This document shows, piece after piece, positions 1 to 10,541 of a stretch of DNA of 64,000 bases. Position 1 is the stretch's first letter; every line of letters starts with the position of its first letter. The stretch is from the NCBI RefSeq assembly GCF_018687715.1, contig NC_056757.1, positions 1,843,501 through 1,907,500 of the forward strand, in the 5' to 3' direction. A program made the position numbers and the translations under genes. Below the pieces are notes generated by a model. That model did not search any database. It saw nothing but the letters and a program-made list of their open reading frames with translations, and was not told the DNA's origin. Source of the stretch: Carya illinoinensis. Lineage: Eukaryota > Streptophyta > Magnoliopsida > Fagales > Juglandaceae.

Positions 1-427
1 GCCTCTTATTTATAACCTTAAAAACCTGCTTCTTTCTTATTTCCCACCGATGTGGGATTACAAAAGTCAACAATCTCCACCTTGTGACTTTGACTGGTCC
101 CACAGCCAAACTTCACCTCAATGAAGATCTTCATAACTTCCGCTATCATGCTTCACCATAAAAGCATACCCACTCAGAATAAATCAATTCCAAGAATTTC
201 ACTTCGACCCATGTCGAAAATAACCTTGCTGAAGATTATGGTGTAACTTCCACGTTTGGCTCTCCTGGAAGTTCATCAGCCATCGACATGAATTTCCACC
301 ACACACCCTGCATCAATGCCAAACCAATGCCTGTGTGCAAACTTGTGGACCCGCTAACATTAACACATCCTCTATCATGGCAAATTTGGGAATTAGCGAC
401 ATGCCATGAGGATGTACATGTCTCTTT

Positions 428-1279
428 TTAAAGAGCAAAATCTTCCATGGAGAGAGACACAATATTAGCATCATTTCCAGTATCTCCATTTACTGACTTG
501 GAGCCACTTGCCGAACCTGCTCCAGCTCTTGGACAATTTTTCTTGACGTCCCCAGATTATCCACACTCCCAGCAGACTACTTTCTTCTTCATGGAGTTCT
601 TCATCTTCCAATTTCCAGCTGCTACCATTACTGAGTTCTCAAGTGGAGCATTACTTCCACTACTTAATCTTCTCTCTTCAGAAAAGATTTTACTGGTAAC
701 TTCTGAAAAAATTATTTTCTCCTTCCCATGTATCAAAATAGGTTTCATGTGCTCATAGGAAAGTAGAAGAGACCAGATGAGTCTCAAGGCTTGATCCTCA
801 TCATCAATTTTAACTCCAATAGCTTCTAACTCAGCGACAATGCCATTGAGAACACTTAAATGATCTGAAATAGTTGTACCTTCATTCATCCGCAGTGTAT
901 GAAACTGCTCCTTCAGGTACACACGATTTGAGACGTCTTTCGTCTGATACAACTCTTCAAGTTTTTCCCAGAGTTCATTTGCCGTAAATATTCCATGCAC
1001 ATTTGCAAGAACAGTTTTGGCCAGGCACAGACGTATTGCACTTGCTGTTCTCAAATCCAAATCCTCCTAATCTTCATCGCTCATTTTATATCTGCTACTT
1101 TCACCAGTCACACTAGTACCAGTGCTGACTTCATGTTTTGGTCTGCCCTTCAATGCCTTGTGTAATCCTGATTGAATCAAGACATCCTTGACTTGTACTT
1201 GCCACAAGCCAAAATTGATTCTCCCATCAAATTTCTCCACCTCAAATTTGACAAGATTTGAAAGCCTACTTCCTGACAT
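428..1279 (-). pseudogene. copia gag remnant (GAG polyprotein, UBN2-type)
   Basis: The reading frame begins MSGSRLSNLVKFEVEKFDG at 1279 and shows the usual copia gag features: an N-terminal FDG..FGLWQVQVKDVL segment, then LWEKLEELYQTKD and LKEQFHTLRMNEG, typical of the gag_pre/UBN2 fold that packages element RNA. One in-frame TAG lies at 1067-1069 and a TAA at about 554-556 falls inside the zinc knuckle just after CWECG; the knuckle histidine is also replaced (GD instead of GH). After readthrough the frame runs to a stop near 428. The pol region that should follow is missing. Not functional. Family assignment is firm; lineage (Tnt1-like) is inference. Confidence 0.85.
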
Positions 1280-1469
1280 TGTTTTGATGAATTTACTGTA
1301 GAAATGAATAGTACGTCACTAAGTCAGTTCCCAGGAAAGATTGGAGGGTCACAATGGACACACTTAAAATTTCCAATCTCCTAGACAGAACCTTCTTAGA
1401 CTGTACGTATCCACACTACCACATCAAAGCTCCACCCCACAAAAAGAACCTAGTAGCTCTGATACCAAT

Positions 1470-1883
1470 TGTTGGGAATTTGGACCTCCCAAATTCACCC
1501 CACTAGGATCTACCCTTTGCAGGATTAATAAGAAAAATAGAGAAATAATAACAACACAAGAAATTTACGTGGAAATTCCAAAACAGGAGAAAAACCACCA
1601 AACCCAGAGAAGAAAATTCACTATGTGAAAAATTGTTACAATCACACAATTTTTCTCCTCACCACACCTACAAAGCTACCCCACTAGTAAAACTTTAACT
1701 TTACACCTCTTCCCTTTTTACAAAAGGTTCATAGAGGAATTTAACTAAAATCAAAAGTTACTAGATAAGCTTTCAACTGGTACACTTAAACTAAGAGGCT
1801 AAGCCTCTTATTTATAACCTTAAAAACCTGCTTCTTTCTTATTTCCCACCGGTGTGGGATTACAAAAGTCACAAAAGTCAACA
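1470..1883 (-). repeat. 5' LTR of the deleted copia element (414 bp)
   Basis: Starts TGTTGGGAATTT and ends AAAAGTCAACA on the plus strand, so TG..CA boundaries hold. The PBS for initiator tRNA-Met abuts its left end. Its last part matches positions 1-72 with very few differences. Confidence 0.8.
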
Positions 1884-2139
1884 AAGAGAACTGATTTTGG
1901 TATGGACAGATTGTAGAAGATATAAAAAAATTTCTTTTGTGATAGAGAGGTAAGGAAGATTGAGTATGCTCCCAGAGATAGTAATCAAGCAGCACATCAT
2001 AGCTAAGTTAGCATTAGACTATGAGAAAGTAGTGTGGATAAAGAAGGGCCTGGTGAGATCATAGTGTATCAATTGCGAAAAGCATTGTAATGATGTAAAG
2101 CTCAATGAATAAGATTGATCTTTCTTTGATTAAAAGAAA
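1884..2139. other. No gene seen; ends in an A-rich tract
   Basis: A short stretch between the copia LTR and the backbone repeat. It ends in a GA/A-rich run (2132-2152) preceded by an AATAAG-like motif, which could be a retrocopy 3' end, but no protein is recognisable. Confidence 0.4.
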
Positions 2140-3320
2140 AAAGAAAAAAAGATACAAACTGACCATTGTTATAATTTGCCATCATTAATAAATGCTAGCT
2201 ACTACTCAGAAGGGACCTGCATATACAATAAAAGTTGCCAGTCATGGATATCTACCTCTTTTATTGATCATATAGTAGCAACTGATATCTGTGTTTGAAA
2301 TATCGCATTCATTCAGATTCATCGACCTCTTGGGCATCTACTAACTTGATGTTTTGAGATATAATATACACAGAATCAAAATTTTTGAATGTCTTTTGAA
2401 TTTTCAGTGGGAAGGATCCACCCTGAGCAACTATGTAAATAGATAGTTTGCTGCTTTCTCCTTTTAATTCCAGTTTGTCTGTAATTTGAACCTTTTGAGT
2501 GGTGGAAGATATTTCAGTTTGGAAGGAAATAAAAAAACATTTAAAAAAATTTTAATAAAAAAATAAAATAAAAAATAAATGGAAGAAGAAGAAAAGAAAG
2601 GAGGAAGGATTCATCGACCATTCATCTGCAATTGGTGGGCCACGTGGTACTAATTAGTTGGCAGTGAATAGGAAGTGTGGGGACCATTTCTGTCCCTTCT
2701 AAAAATGGACTGTGCTACATTCACAGAGATTATGATCTCTACCAATCAGTGCATAGTTTTTTTTTTTTTTTCTTTCACCATTTTTCTAAATTATTTAAAT
2801 ATTTTTAAAAAATAAAAAAATATAATATATTCATTTAAAAACACTTACTTAATAGTTAAGTAAAAAAAAATTAAAAAAATTAAAAAATTCAGTAAAGATT
2901 TTCAGTAAAACATTTATGTAGATCGAACTAGTATTTTCCTTAAAAAATAAGATAAAAAAAAAAATAGATTTGCGTCATAAATGCGAAAGATTCTTGCGTA
3001 GGAAAGCCTAATATATAAATATATATAATATTAATTTTATTCATATATCTTCGTTTGTTCGTAGTAGTTTACTTTCGAACATATTAATTTTATATTATAT
3101 AAAATATATTTAGTTCCAACATAACTTTAATAGATAAGATTCAAGTGTTGTTCTTTTAATGATGATATCCAGCTACCGTCACATGGTAGGGCGTTGGCGT
3201 GAGTGAATAGGAAGCTGTGTGGGAACCTGTTTCTGGCCCTTTCAAAAGTTGAAAAAAAAAAAATAAAGATTGAATTTGTATGGCTTAACTTGTATTCTGA
3301 ATTAACAGAAAAGATTCTTG
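2140..3320 (+). repeat. Backbone repeat, copy 1
   Basis: Contains the landmarks shared by all copies: a segment with ATAATTTGCCATCATTAATA near 2170, ACTGATATCTGTGTTTGAA near 2281, ATTCATCGACCATTCATC near 2610, GGAAGTGTGGGGACCATTTC near 2670, GATTCTTGCGTAGGAAAGCC near 2990, and a second related sub-block with GGAAGCTGTGTGGGAACC near 3210. An AT-rich insertion (2757-2940) separates two landmarks. No transposon ends and no coding region; the same order and orientation elsewhere in the window suggest local duplication. Confidence 0.75.
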
Positions 3321-3660
3321 TCTTGCGGATCAGATGATAATCTGTCGGAGCTGACGAGTGGGGGAAGAGAAAGGGTTTGAGGTCGGGGTTGGGGAAGAAA
3401 GGAAGAAAGTGATGAATTTATGATTACGATATGGAGAATAAGAGGAATGAGGAAACGAGATGGAGTGTGAGAGTGAGAGGTCATACGGAATTAGAGATGT
3501 AGGGAGGGAGGGAGAGAGGAGCGAAATTGAGAGAGACAGATGGAGATAGAAGGAAATGGAGAGTAAAAAAGTAAATAGATGAAAACGCACCGCTTTATTA
3601 GATGATGTAGGCAAGCTGCTTGCAAGCCGGCCGGTTACACCCGACGCTTGCATCCAACAT
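3321..3660. other. GA-rich non-repeat segment between backbone repeat parts
   Basis: Plus strand is strongly purine-rich (gagggagggagagagg type), so the minus strand is a CT-rich tract resembling a plant 5' UTR. Open frames on the minus strand are Ser/Leu-rich low complexity and show no domain. The backbone repeat resumes near 3661 (ATATCACATTCAGATTAATCG). Confidence 0.4.
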
Positions 3661-4359
3661 TTTTCATATATATATCACATTCAGATTAATCGACCATTCA
3701 TCTATTTTGGAATCGTGACACAGAATGACGACACTGGGCCAATATATGAATTTAAGCCCATATAAAAAAAATACATGTTTTCAAACTTAGAAATAAATAA
3801 AGTCTACATCTAAATTATTAAAAATTAATCTAAATTAATCACAATCCCTAAATAAAGTTTATAAATAAATATTCAAAAATATCATACATTAATATAAAAC
3901 TATTACAAATAGTTTGAGTACTCTAGAAAGAAAAATCTATTAGAATTTAGAAATAGTCTCTCCAAGGTACCAAGCTAGTGTCCAAGATGCACTGTACAAT
4001 ATGTTAATAACCATGTTAATTACCATATGAACATGAAAAAAGAAAAACATAAAAAACATGGATGAAAATGAGAATATGATGTCTAAAAAATTAAGGTACT
4101 TGAAATAGAAAATGTAAGAAAATAAATACAAGCCTATAAGGAATGAATTAACAAACTGTATGTGTATTAATGCGTGCCCGAACTAGATTGCAATTGAACT
4201 TTTTTTTTTTCCCAAATTTGAACCTATATCAATTGAAATCAAAATTAATTTCAAATACAAAACATCAAACAACTTACAACAAAGAATTAATTAAGAGTAT
4301 TTACCGCTTCCATCTTACTCGTCGTCCTCCTCGCAATAATCCACATAATCCACCATCTC
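3661..4359. other. No gene seen
   Basis: AT-rich sequence with a short remnant of the backbone repeat at its start. Open frames here are short and lack any recognisable domain. Confidence 0.5.
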
Positions 4360-4870
4360 TCAAACTAGAATCAGTTTCCTTTCAATCCAATTCTGAGTAA
4401 AAATCAAAGCCTCTACAATAGTAGAAGATAATGAACTCCTAAAATGATCCAATATATGCCTCTGGTGCTAAAGCGGGACTCTAGGGTTATTGTAGAAATA
4501 GGAATGACCAAACACTATGATCTGTCTCCCCAATGATAGGATATTTGACAATATTTATATTCAACCAAACCAAAATATCAAACTCTTCCATAGAGGAGTG
4601 TAACTCCACTGACAAATGTCTTTCCGAGTCTACTTGACCATCTCAATTCTTCTTCTGCTCTTATGTATCACCAAACCGCATACCCCACTTATGCTTTCTT
4701 GTCTTCCTAGTGCTGGCAGGAGGTGAAGCAATGGTAGATGATGGAACCTCGGTTCTAGCCTCCTTGAATGAGGTAAACCCATTATACAACCTACTGAGAA
4801 TGTTGTTAACACTCAACACAAGTTGATCCACCCATAATTTCCCATTAATACTTTCCAACCCATGTACCAT
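4360..4870 (-). pseudogene. hAT transposase C-terminal remnant (dimerisation domain)
   Basis: Read on the minus strand, one frame gives EFDILVWLNINIVKYPIIGE and, after a frameshift, ILDHFRSSLSSTIVEALIFT followed by QNWIERKLILV and a stop at 4360-4362. These are the hallmarks of the hAT C-terminal dimerisation domain (D-I-L-x-W-W-K..K-Y-P..L-D..R-S-S-L-x-P..V-E-A-L-x-x-x-x-N-W). Upstream (higher coordinates, 4661-4870) the frame KLWVDQLVLSVNNILSRLYN fits the end of the RNase-H-like part. At least one frameshift and loss of the second Trp of the WW pair make it a dead fragment. No matching terminal inverted repeats were identified nearby. Confidence 0.75.
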
Positions 4871-5198
4871 TCCATCAATGTTGTAGAGTGGGTTAAGGAC
4901 AATTGCACTTCCTTGTAGAAAAAATCAAATCATATGCAAAAGGAATTATATTGATGGTAAGTGAGACGATTCCTCATTTGTTTGTTGGTCTTTGTTATGT
5001 AGCTTATGTTGAAAACTATAACTAGTTAATTGGTACATATATGGATCATTGTTTCGAAAATTTTTTATCTTTTGAGAGAGAATGTCCTCCAATACACTTA
5101 GAGAATGGCATCACCAAACAAGTGTCTTCTGTTATCGTTGCAAAGTGTAGGTGCCTTGACTTGTACGTGGGAGTTCTGGGTTTAGTTAGTGCAATTGC
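4871..5198. other. No gene seen
   Basis: Contains a 68-codon open frame at 5041-5247 that runs into the triplicated segment and matches nothing I know; treated as chance. Confidence 0.45.
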
Positions 5199-5587
5199 AA
5201 ACTATTACGTGCACGTTAAGATTCGGTCAAAAAGATTCATATCTTAAAAGAAACAATTACCGATCGTGCTGTCACCATGTAACATGGAATCTCACTTTTT
5301 GGTCAAGTATGCAAAAATTTTACTCGGTTGATCTGTATATTCTTTCTTGAAGGTTTAGTAAATTAGCATATAATTTGCAGTAACTTGTCCAAACGAGGCC
5401 TAGTAAATTAGCAAATTGCATTTTTCAATCATTTGATTTTCCCTATGTTACATTAATAATTAACACGTTTATCTGGCTTTGGAGTTGGGAGTAATTAATT
5501 AGTTTTTATGGGTTTTTACGAACGACTTTATATGCTAAAGAAAGACTTGAGTAAAGGGCCGGATGGACTCATGCCAATGCTTCACTC

Positions 5588-5619
<32 letters not shown>

Positions 5620-6691
5620 CTATTTGTCAGAAGATAAAGACATATGACCATTAATAATATTCACCACTTGCTAGCTTCTGCATCTTCAATATTAATGCAG
5701 CTCACTCCTAATTAGATATATGCAGCATCGATCTACGGCACTTCCTGTCACTTATTGCTTTAATCTAAATTATCTTCTTGTTTCCTCGCTCCAACTTTAA
5801 CTGCAGGTTCATTTTCTACTCTAAATTAATTATGCATGTCTGGCTATTACCATCGAGTTTTGATATGCGTTCAATTTTCCCTTCTTTTGTGATGTGTGAT
5901 TAATATGGGGGAGATGTATTGGAGGAATAAGTTAATACTATTGAAAGTGGTGAACTTGAAATTTAAAACACAAGACTAGAACAACAAGCAGAGCTATTTT
6001 TTTTTTTATTTTTTCAGAATTGCCTAGGGAAAATTAATTAAGAAGATCTACTAGAGGACGTCAGCCTTCTATGGAAAATTAGTTAAGAAGATCTACTATG
6101 AGAAATTAGCAGTCTTAAATATATTTTGCTTTTAAATGGAAGAGAACCAGTGTGTGTTTGATGTTTTTATAGATGTAGGTATAGTTGGTGACATTGATTC
6201 CAAAAAGTCTACTTTAGGGTACTTGATTACTTTTTTAGGAGGAGTTATGTTATGACAATCCTGACTGTAGAAATGTGTGGTTTTGTCAACCGCAGAGGAT
6301 GAGTATATTGCAATTAGTGAACCTAGTAAGGAATTGCTATGGATGAAGAAGTGCTTAGAACAACTTGGTTAGAAATTAAATAAACTAGAGAATTATATTC
6401 TTATTTGTGATAGTTAGAATGCCATCACTAAGAATTGCTAAGAATTCAACATTTCATTTAAAACCCTATAGCTAGCATATTGATGTGAGGTATCACTATA
6501 TTCATGATTTATTGGAGATAAAATTATTACAGAGTGAGAAAATCCATAATAATGAAAGTGGGTCAAATATGATGACAAAAACAATGCTTATGCAAAAACT
6601 CAAAGTATGTAGAGGAAAAGCAAGTATGGTGGAACCCTTCACATAGTTTAGAAACATTAAGAGAAAAAGGAGATAATAAAAATGTTTTTCA
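5199..6691 (+). repeat. Triplicated segment, copy A
   Basis: Begins AAACTATTACGTGCACGTT and is almost identical to copies B (10542) and C (12093). Internal landmarks: ATGGAATCTCACTTTTTGG, GGCCGGATGGACTCATGCC followed by a (TA)n run whose length differs between copies, ATTATGCATGTCTGGCTATT, a copia RNase H relic, and a purine tract near 6658. It is interrupted at 6692 by the CACTA-like element. Confidence 0.9.
6140..6676 (+). pseudogene. copia RNase H relic in copy A
   Basis: Translation in shifting frames gives GDIDSKKSTLGYLITF, TAEDEYIAISEPSKELLWMK, then a segment with HNNESGSNMMTKTM. This order matches the C-terminal RNase H part of Tnt1-type copia polyproteins (the D of the divided D..E..D set, KST-GY, AEDEYIA, ELLWMK). 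Several stops and indels are present. It is followed by a purine-rich stretch (6658-6676) that could be the old polypurine tract; the LTR that should follow is missing. Confidence 0.75.
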
Positions 6692-7168
6692 CACTACAAT
6701 AAATATAGTTTTTAGTGATGGATTGAAGATAGTGACAGTCTCCAAACCGTCACAAAAAGTTTTTTATGTGACAGTTTGTGGGAACTATCACTAAATGTTG
6801 GGGAAGAAATTTGTAACGTTCGAACGTTTTAATTAATTTGTTCACAAGTCACATTAACGTTTGAACATTATGTATATTTACGTGCGAATGTAAAATTTTT
6901 TAGCGCCAACGTTCGAAAGTTATATGTAATTACGTGTGAACGTAACAATTATTAGCGCCAACGTTCAAATGTATAGTTGTAAAGTTTGAACGTTATATGT
7001 TAATTTGTAAAAATTCATCATAATATATATTTGTTTAATATTAAGGTTGCATAATAGTAAATAAAATTGAGAGTATAAATTAAGCTACAATACATACATT
7101 AAATAATATTGTCCATTACATATGTCAAAAATAGAAAACAAAATATGATTAATTTTTACAAATGACAT

Positions 7169-8391
7169 TTAGAACTGCTGGTTTATAAAAGATCGAAACT
7201 CCTCAGTCAATGTCTCAACCTTATTATTTAGCACATCTACATGATGTGTAAGATGTACGACAGTTTGATCTATATGCGCAATCTGTCTATCGATCTGTTG
7301 GTCTATATGCGCCTTCATATCTGTTATCACTGCATCAACCCAAGCAGGTTGCACATCCCCTACAGATGTAGTCGCCGGCTGCTGACTAGTACTCGTAGAC
7401 GGGGAAGCAACACTGGCCCCAACATCAGTCGGAGGAACAAGATCTGATATAGGAGCGGCATGACACTGAGCTGAACCTCTCCCCTATGCAATGCTCCTAC
7501 GGTGTGGTCATGTCGATGGGGCTCATCTGGTTTAATATCATATCCTCCACCTAGAGTGGCACTCCCCGGGCTAGTAATAAGTGGCTGATGATGACTCCGT
7601 ATGGGAGATTATCCGTTGTAACAATGCTGGCCTCGTAACGAATCCGCTCAAATATAATGAGTGGTAAGTTAATGGATCTCCACTTGTCAAGCGAATAAGG
7701 AACTGTGCGCGAGCCCAACTGAATGTGGTCTTATGTGCCACAGGGTCTACATTTGTTGCAACAAAAATTTGCAACACGCTAAAGAAAGGCAATAGCTAAT
7801 TCTGGCTGAAGGAGTTCGGCCTATCCAGCTTTGTCTGGTCTGTGTTAGTGAGGATGTAGAAATCCTAATCCCGCTCATCATCACCAACCTCAGAAGCAAT
7901 ATCCTCGCCTCGGGCCGATCTCCCTGATCATTGGGCATAGTGTCAACAGGACCCATAGATGAAGCAGAAGTGGCTGGATCTGCCTCAAAGGTGCCAGGAG
8001 CAAATGCAGCTACTGTGTCACCAGCTTGAGCAGCTGTCGCCTCAAGCAGTATCCGCAAAACCTGGAGTAACTCGGGGATAACATCAGCCTAGAACTCAAA
8101 CTGTACACTGCGTACAGTGAGGGTATGGGATGATACATCATTAGGCATGGTCGTCATCCTAGTGTAAAACTTCCGAACCATTGAGGGGTAAATCTTTCTC
8201 CTCAATGTGCAAATTGGGCCCCAGCCTCTCGTGATGAAGACGTCTATGAGCGTCTTCTGCTCCTAGTTGAACTTATCATACTGATTAATCAGAATTTCTC
8301 ATTCACCCATAACAGTTCGTGCCCCCAGCCGAACAATGTCTGGATTGCCTTCATCCCTTCCTTGTTTCTTGGTTATCATAAAGTGAGCCAT
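7169..8391 (-). pseudogene. Transposon-encoded protein remnant inside the CACTA-like element
   Basis: Minus-strand reading starts MAHFMITKKQGRDEGNPDIV at 8391, three bases inside a good splice acceptor (ttttgtttcag). It continues through stops with FITRGWGPICTLRRKIYPSM, VRKFYTRMTTMP, LTVRSVQFEF..DVIPELL, then an Ala/Pro-rich region (near 7990) and a C-terminal helical part (IDQQIDRQIAHIDQTVVHLT, 7169-7354). The middle resembles the plant domain called putative plant transposon protein. At least three in-frame stops and one frameshift. Function unknown; the C-terminal heptad-like helix could be a coiled coil. Confidence 0.5.
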
Positions 8392-8599
8392 ATCCTGAAA
8401 CAAAAAGAATACAAGTTAAAATATAAGAAAATAATCCCTAAATTTACATATATATACATATTACAACATATACACAATTAAAATATCATCATTATAAATT
8501 TACATAATTTTGACAGTAAATATATTAAAAAATTTCACAATTTTAATACCCAAAATAATAATAATAAGACGAGAAAATAGAAATTAAATTAAATAGAAA

Positions 8600-9170
8600 T
8601 ATGTTCGAACGTTACTTATTTGACGTTCGAACAATAAATTACGTCCGAATGTACAACGATTTTACGTTGAACGTGCATTAAGATAGTCGAATGTAAACTA
8701 TTAACATTCGAACGATGATACTCAAACTAATATAAAAAATTTACGTCCAAATGTAACTTCAAACAAATGTTCGAACGTATTCAGATCTGATCCGAATGTG
8801 AATTTGATCCAAACATCCTATAAATATGTTCTAATGTTTTATTAATGTGCAAACGTATTATCCAATGTCATCATTAAACGTTTGATAGTAATTATATTAA
8901 ATTCACTTGATTACATCTGAACGTTAAAATGTAACGTTCAGACGTAATGAATTCCAAACGTCACACGTTCGGACGTATTTGCTAACAAAAGAATATGAAC
9001 GGTTTACTTTCGACTGTTTAATCCAACGTCCTTTAAAAACGTTGGATAAAAACGTTTGAATGTTAACATTTACGTTCGCACGTTATAACGTAACGTTCAG
9101 ACGTAAGTAAACTAAAACATCACACGTTCGAACGTTTATTTTTAACGTCTAAACGTTATGAGATAGAATG
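8600..9170. repeat. Cluster of degenerate ACGTTCGAACGT palindromes
   Basis: Dense array of short motifs, for example ATGTTCGAACGTTAC near 8606, ACGTTCAGACGTAAT near 8940, and CACACGTTCGAACGTTT near 9120. Many variants differ by C to T or G to A at the CpG positions, as expected after methylation and deamination. Spacing is irregular, about 15-40 bp. Confidence 0.75.
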
Positions 9171-9659
9171 GCTGAGTCAACTCAGCCATTTTCAAAAGCT
9201 TTGAAACGTGCGTTTTGAAGCAAAAATAAACCATAAAACTACTCTATAAGCTATGGAAAATGTTTCTACGGTGGTTGTTTACCGTTTAACACGGTAAACA
9301 ACCAATGGTGGCCGGAAAATCAAGAACAAAATCCGGCCTTGGTGGGTTTCGAATTTTTGAAACCCACCGATAAAATTGAAAGTGTCTATATGAAACGGAG
9401 AGGGCACATTACCTTTTAGTGACGGTTGCGGTGGCGTAGGACGGCAGATGCGGCGGCATGCATGGCAGAGAGAAGGACGTTCGGATTGTTTTTGGATGAA
9501 ATGAGTCTTCCACTGCCATCGGGCAAGACTTTATATACAGTTAACGTTCGAACTTATACATACATACGTTCGAACATTTATTAAACATTCAAACGTATTG
9601 TGTTTAACATTCGGACATTTCACATTAACGTCCGCACGTATAGCAAATGACATTCAAAC

Positions 9660-10420
9660 GTATTCAATAAATTATATGATTTTATATAGTTATAGATATT
9701 ATGTATTATAATAACTATAAAATATATATTATATATAATAGTACTAATATATAACAGCGGATAGTATAGTATATATATATATATAATTTATTAAATATCA
9801 GTAGATGATATATTATAATATATATAATATTATATATTATATATTATAATATTTAATAAATTATATACTATAAAATATAATATTTTGTTTAATAAATATT
9901 ATATAAACTATACTATACTATAGTTATATATTATATAGTTATAATAGATTATAATATATAATATATAGTAGTATATATACTATATACTACTATAGTAAAT
10001 GTAGTATATACTACATTTACTATAGTAGTATATAGTATATATACTATATATAGACTGTAGTAGTATATTATATAAGACTACTATAGTATGTATTATATAT
10101 TATATAATATAGTATATATAATACTATTAATATATATATCATATTTGTTTGTATAATAGTATTAATATATAATAACGTATAATATATAATATATATAATA
10201 TTTTGATGTAGTATAATAACTATATACTACATATTATGTAGTATATATACTATATATAGACTATAGTAGTATAATATACTACTATATTATGAATATATAT
10301 ATTATATAATATATATCAACTATATACAATTAATGAAGATTATTTTTTCATTTAATCAATGAAAATTGAGTTTACATAAAATTATATATTATTATATATA
10401 ATAATATATATATTTTGGAA
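9660..10420. repeat. AT-only region with a 78-bp perfect palindrome at 9969-10046
   Basis: Almost pure A/T with TATATA and GTAGTATA motifs. The stretch 9969-10046 is identical to its own reverse complement at every position; the symmetry axis lies between 10007 and 10008 in a TATATA core flanked by GTAG and CTAC. Other, imperfect palindromes follow near 10200-10290. No gene. Confidence 0.9.
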
Positions 10421-10541
10421 GCAATCCGTTCAAACATATTAGAAAAATGGGCGGGATTTTTCCCGCTTTAAGGTAGAACTCTAAAACGTTCGAACGTTTT
10501 GTTTTTACGTTCAAATGTTCATTAATGAGCATCCGAACGTA

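Larger units (their letters stand above)
1..1883 (-). mobile_element. Internally deleted Ty1-copia element, left LTR cut by window edge
   Basis: Positions 1-72 repeat the sequence at about 1801-1883, so both are parts of LTRs. Read on the minus strand the order is 5' LTR (1883 to 1470, TG..CA ends), a primer-binding site complementary to initiator tRNA-Met (on the plus strand gctctgatacca, 1456-1467), a gag region, then a purine-rich tract (plus-strand atctccaccttg, 73-84) directly before the 3' LTR. The internal region is only about 1.4 kb, so protease, integrase and reverse transcriptase are gone. It is a non-autonomous deletion derivative. The target duplication cannot be checked because the left end lies outside the window. 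Confidence 0.85.
6692..10541 (-). mobile_element. CACTA-like (En/Spm) DNA transposon, right end truncated
   Basis: The left end is CACTACAATAAATATAG, the CACTA terminus, followed by short direct and inverted GTGACAG/CTGTCAC type motifs as in plant CACTA ends. The element interrupts copy A after ttttca, where copy B continues uninterrupted, so the insertion point is visible. Internal blocks (6815-6990, 8600-9170, 9540-9660, 10480-10541) are packed with variants of the palindrome ACGTTCGAACGT, resembling the sub-terminal repeats to which CACTA-encoded TNPA-like proteins bind. The right CACTA terminus is absent: copy B begins directly at 10542. Strand is given by its ORF remnant. Confidence 0.65.

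Noticed and set aside
3330..3653. 107-codon minus-strand ORF starting MQASGVTGRLASS
   Set aside because: Low-complexity Ser/Leu/Pro frame over a GA-rich tract; no family match.
10050..10330. Further palindromes in the AT-only block as possible functional hairpins
   Set aside because: They are imperfect and expected in a TA-repeat background; only the 78-bp perfect one stands out.
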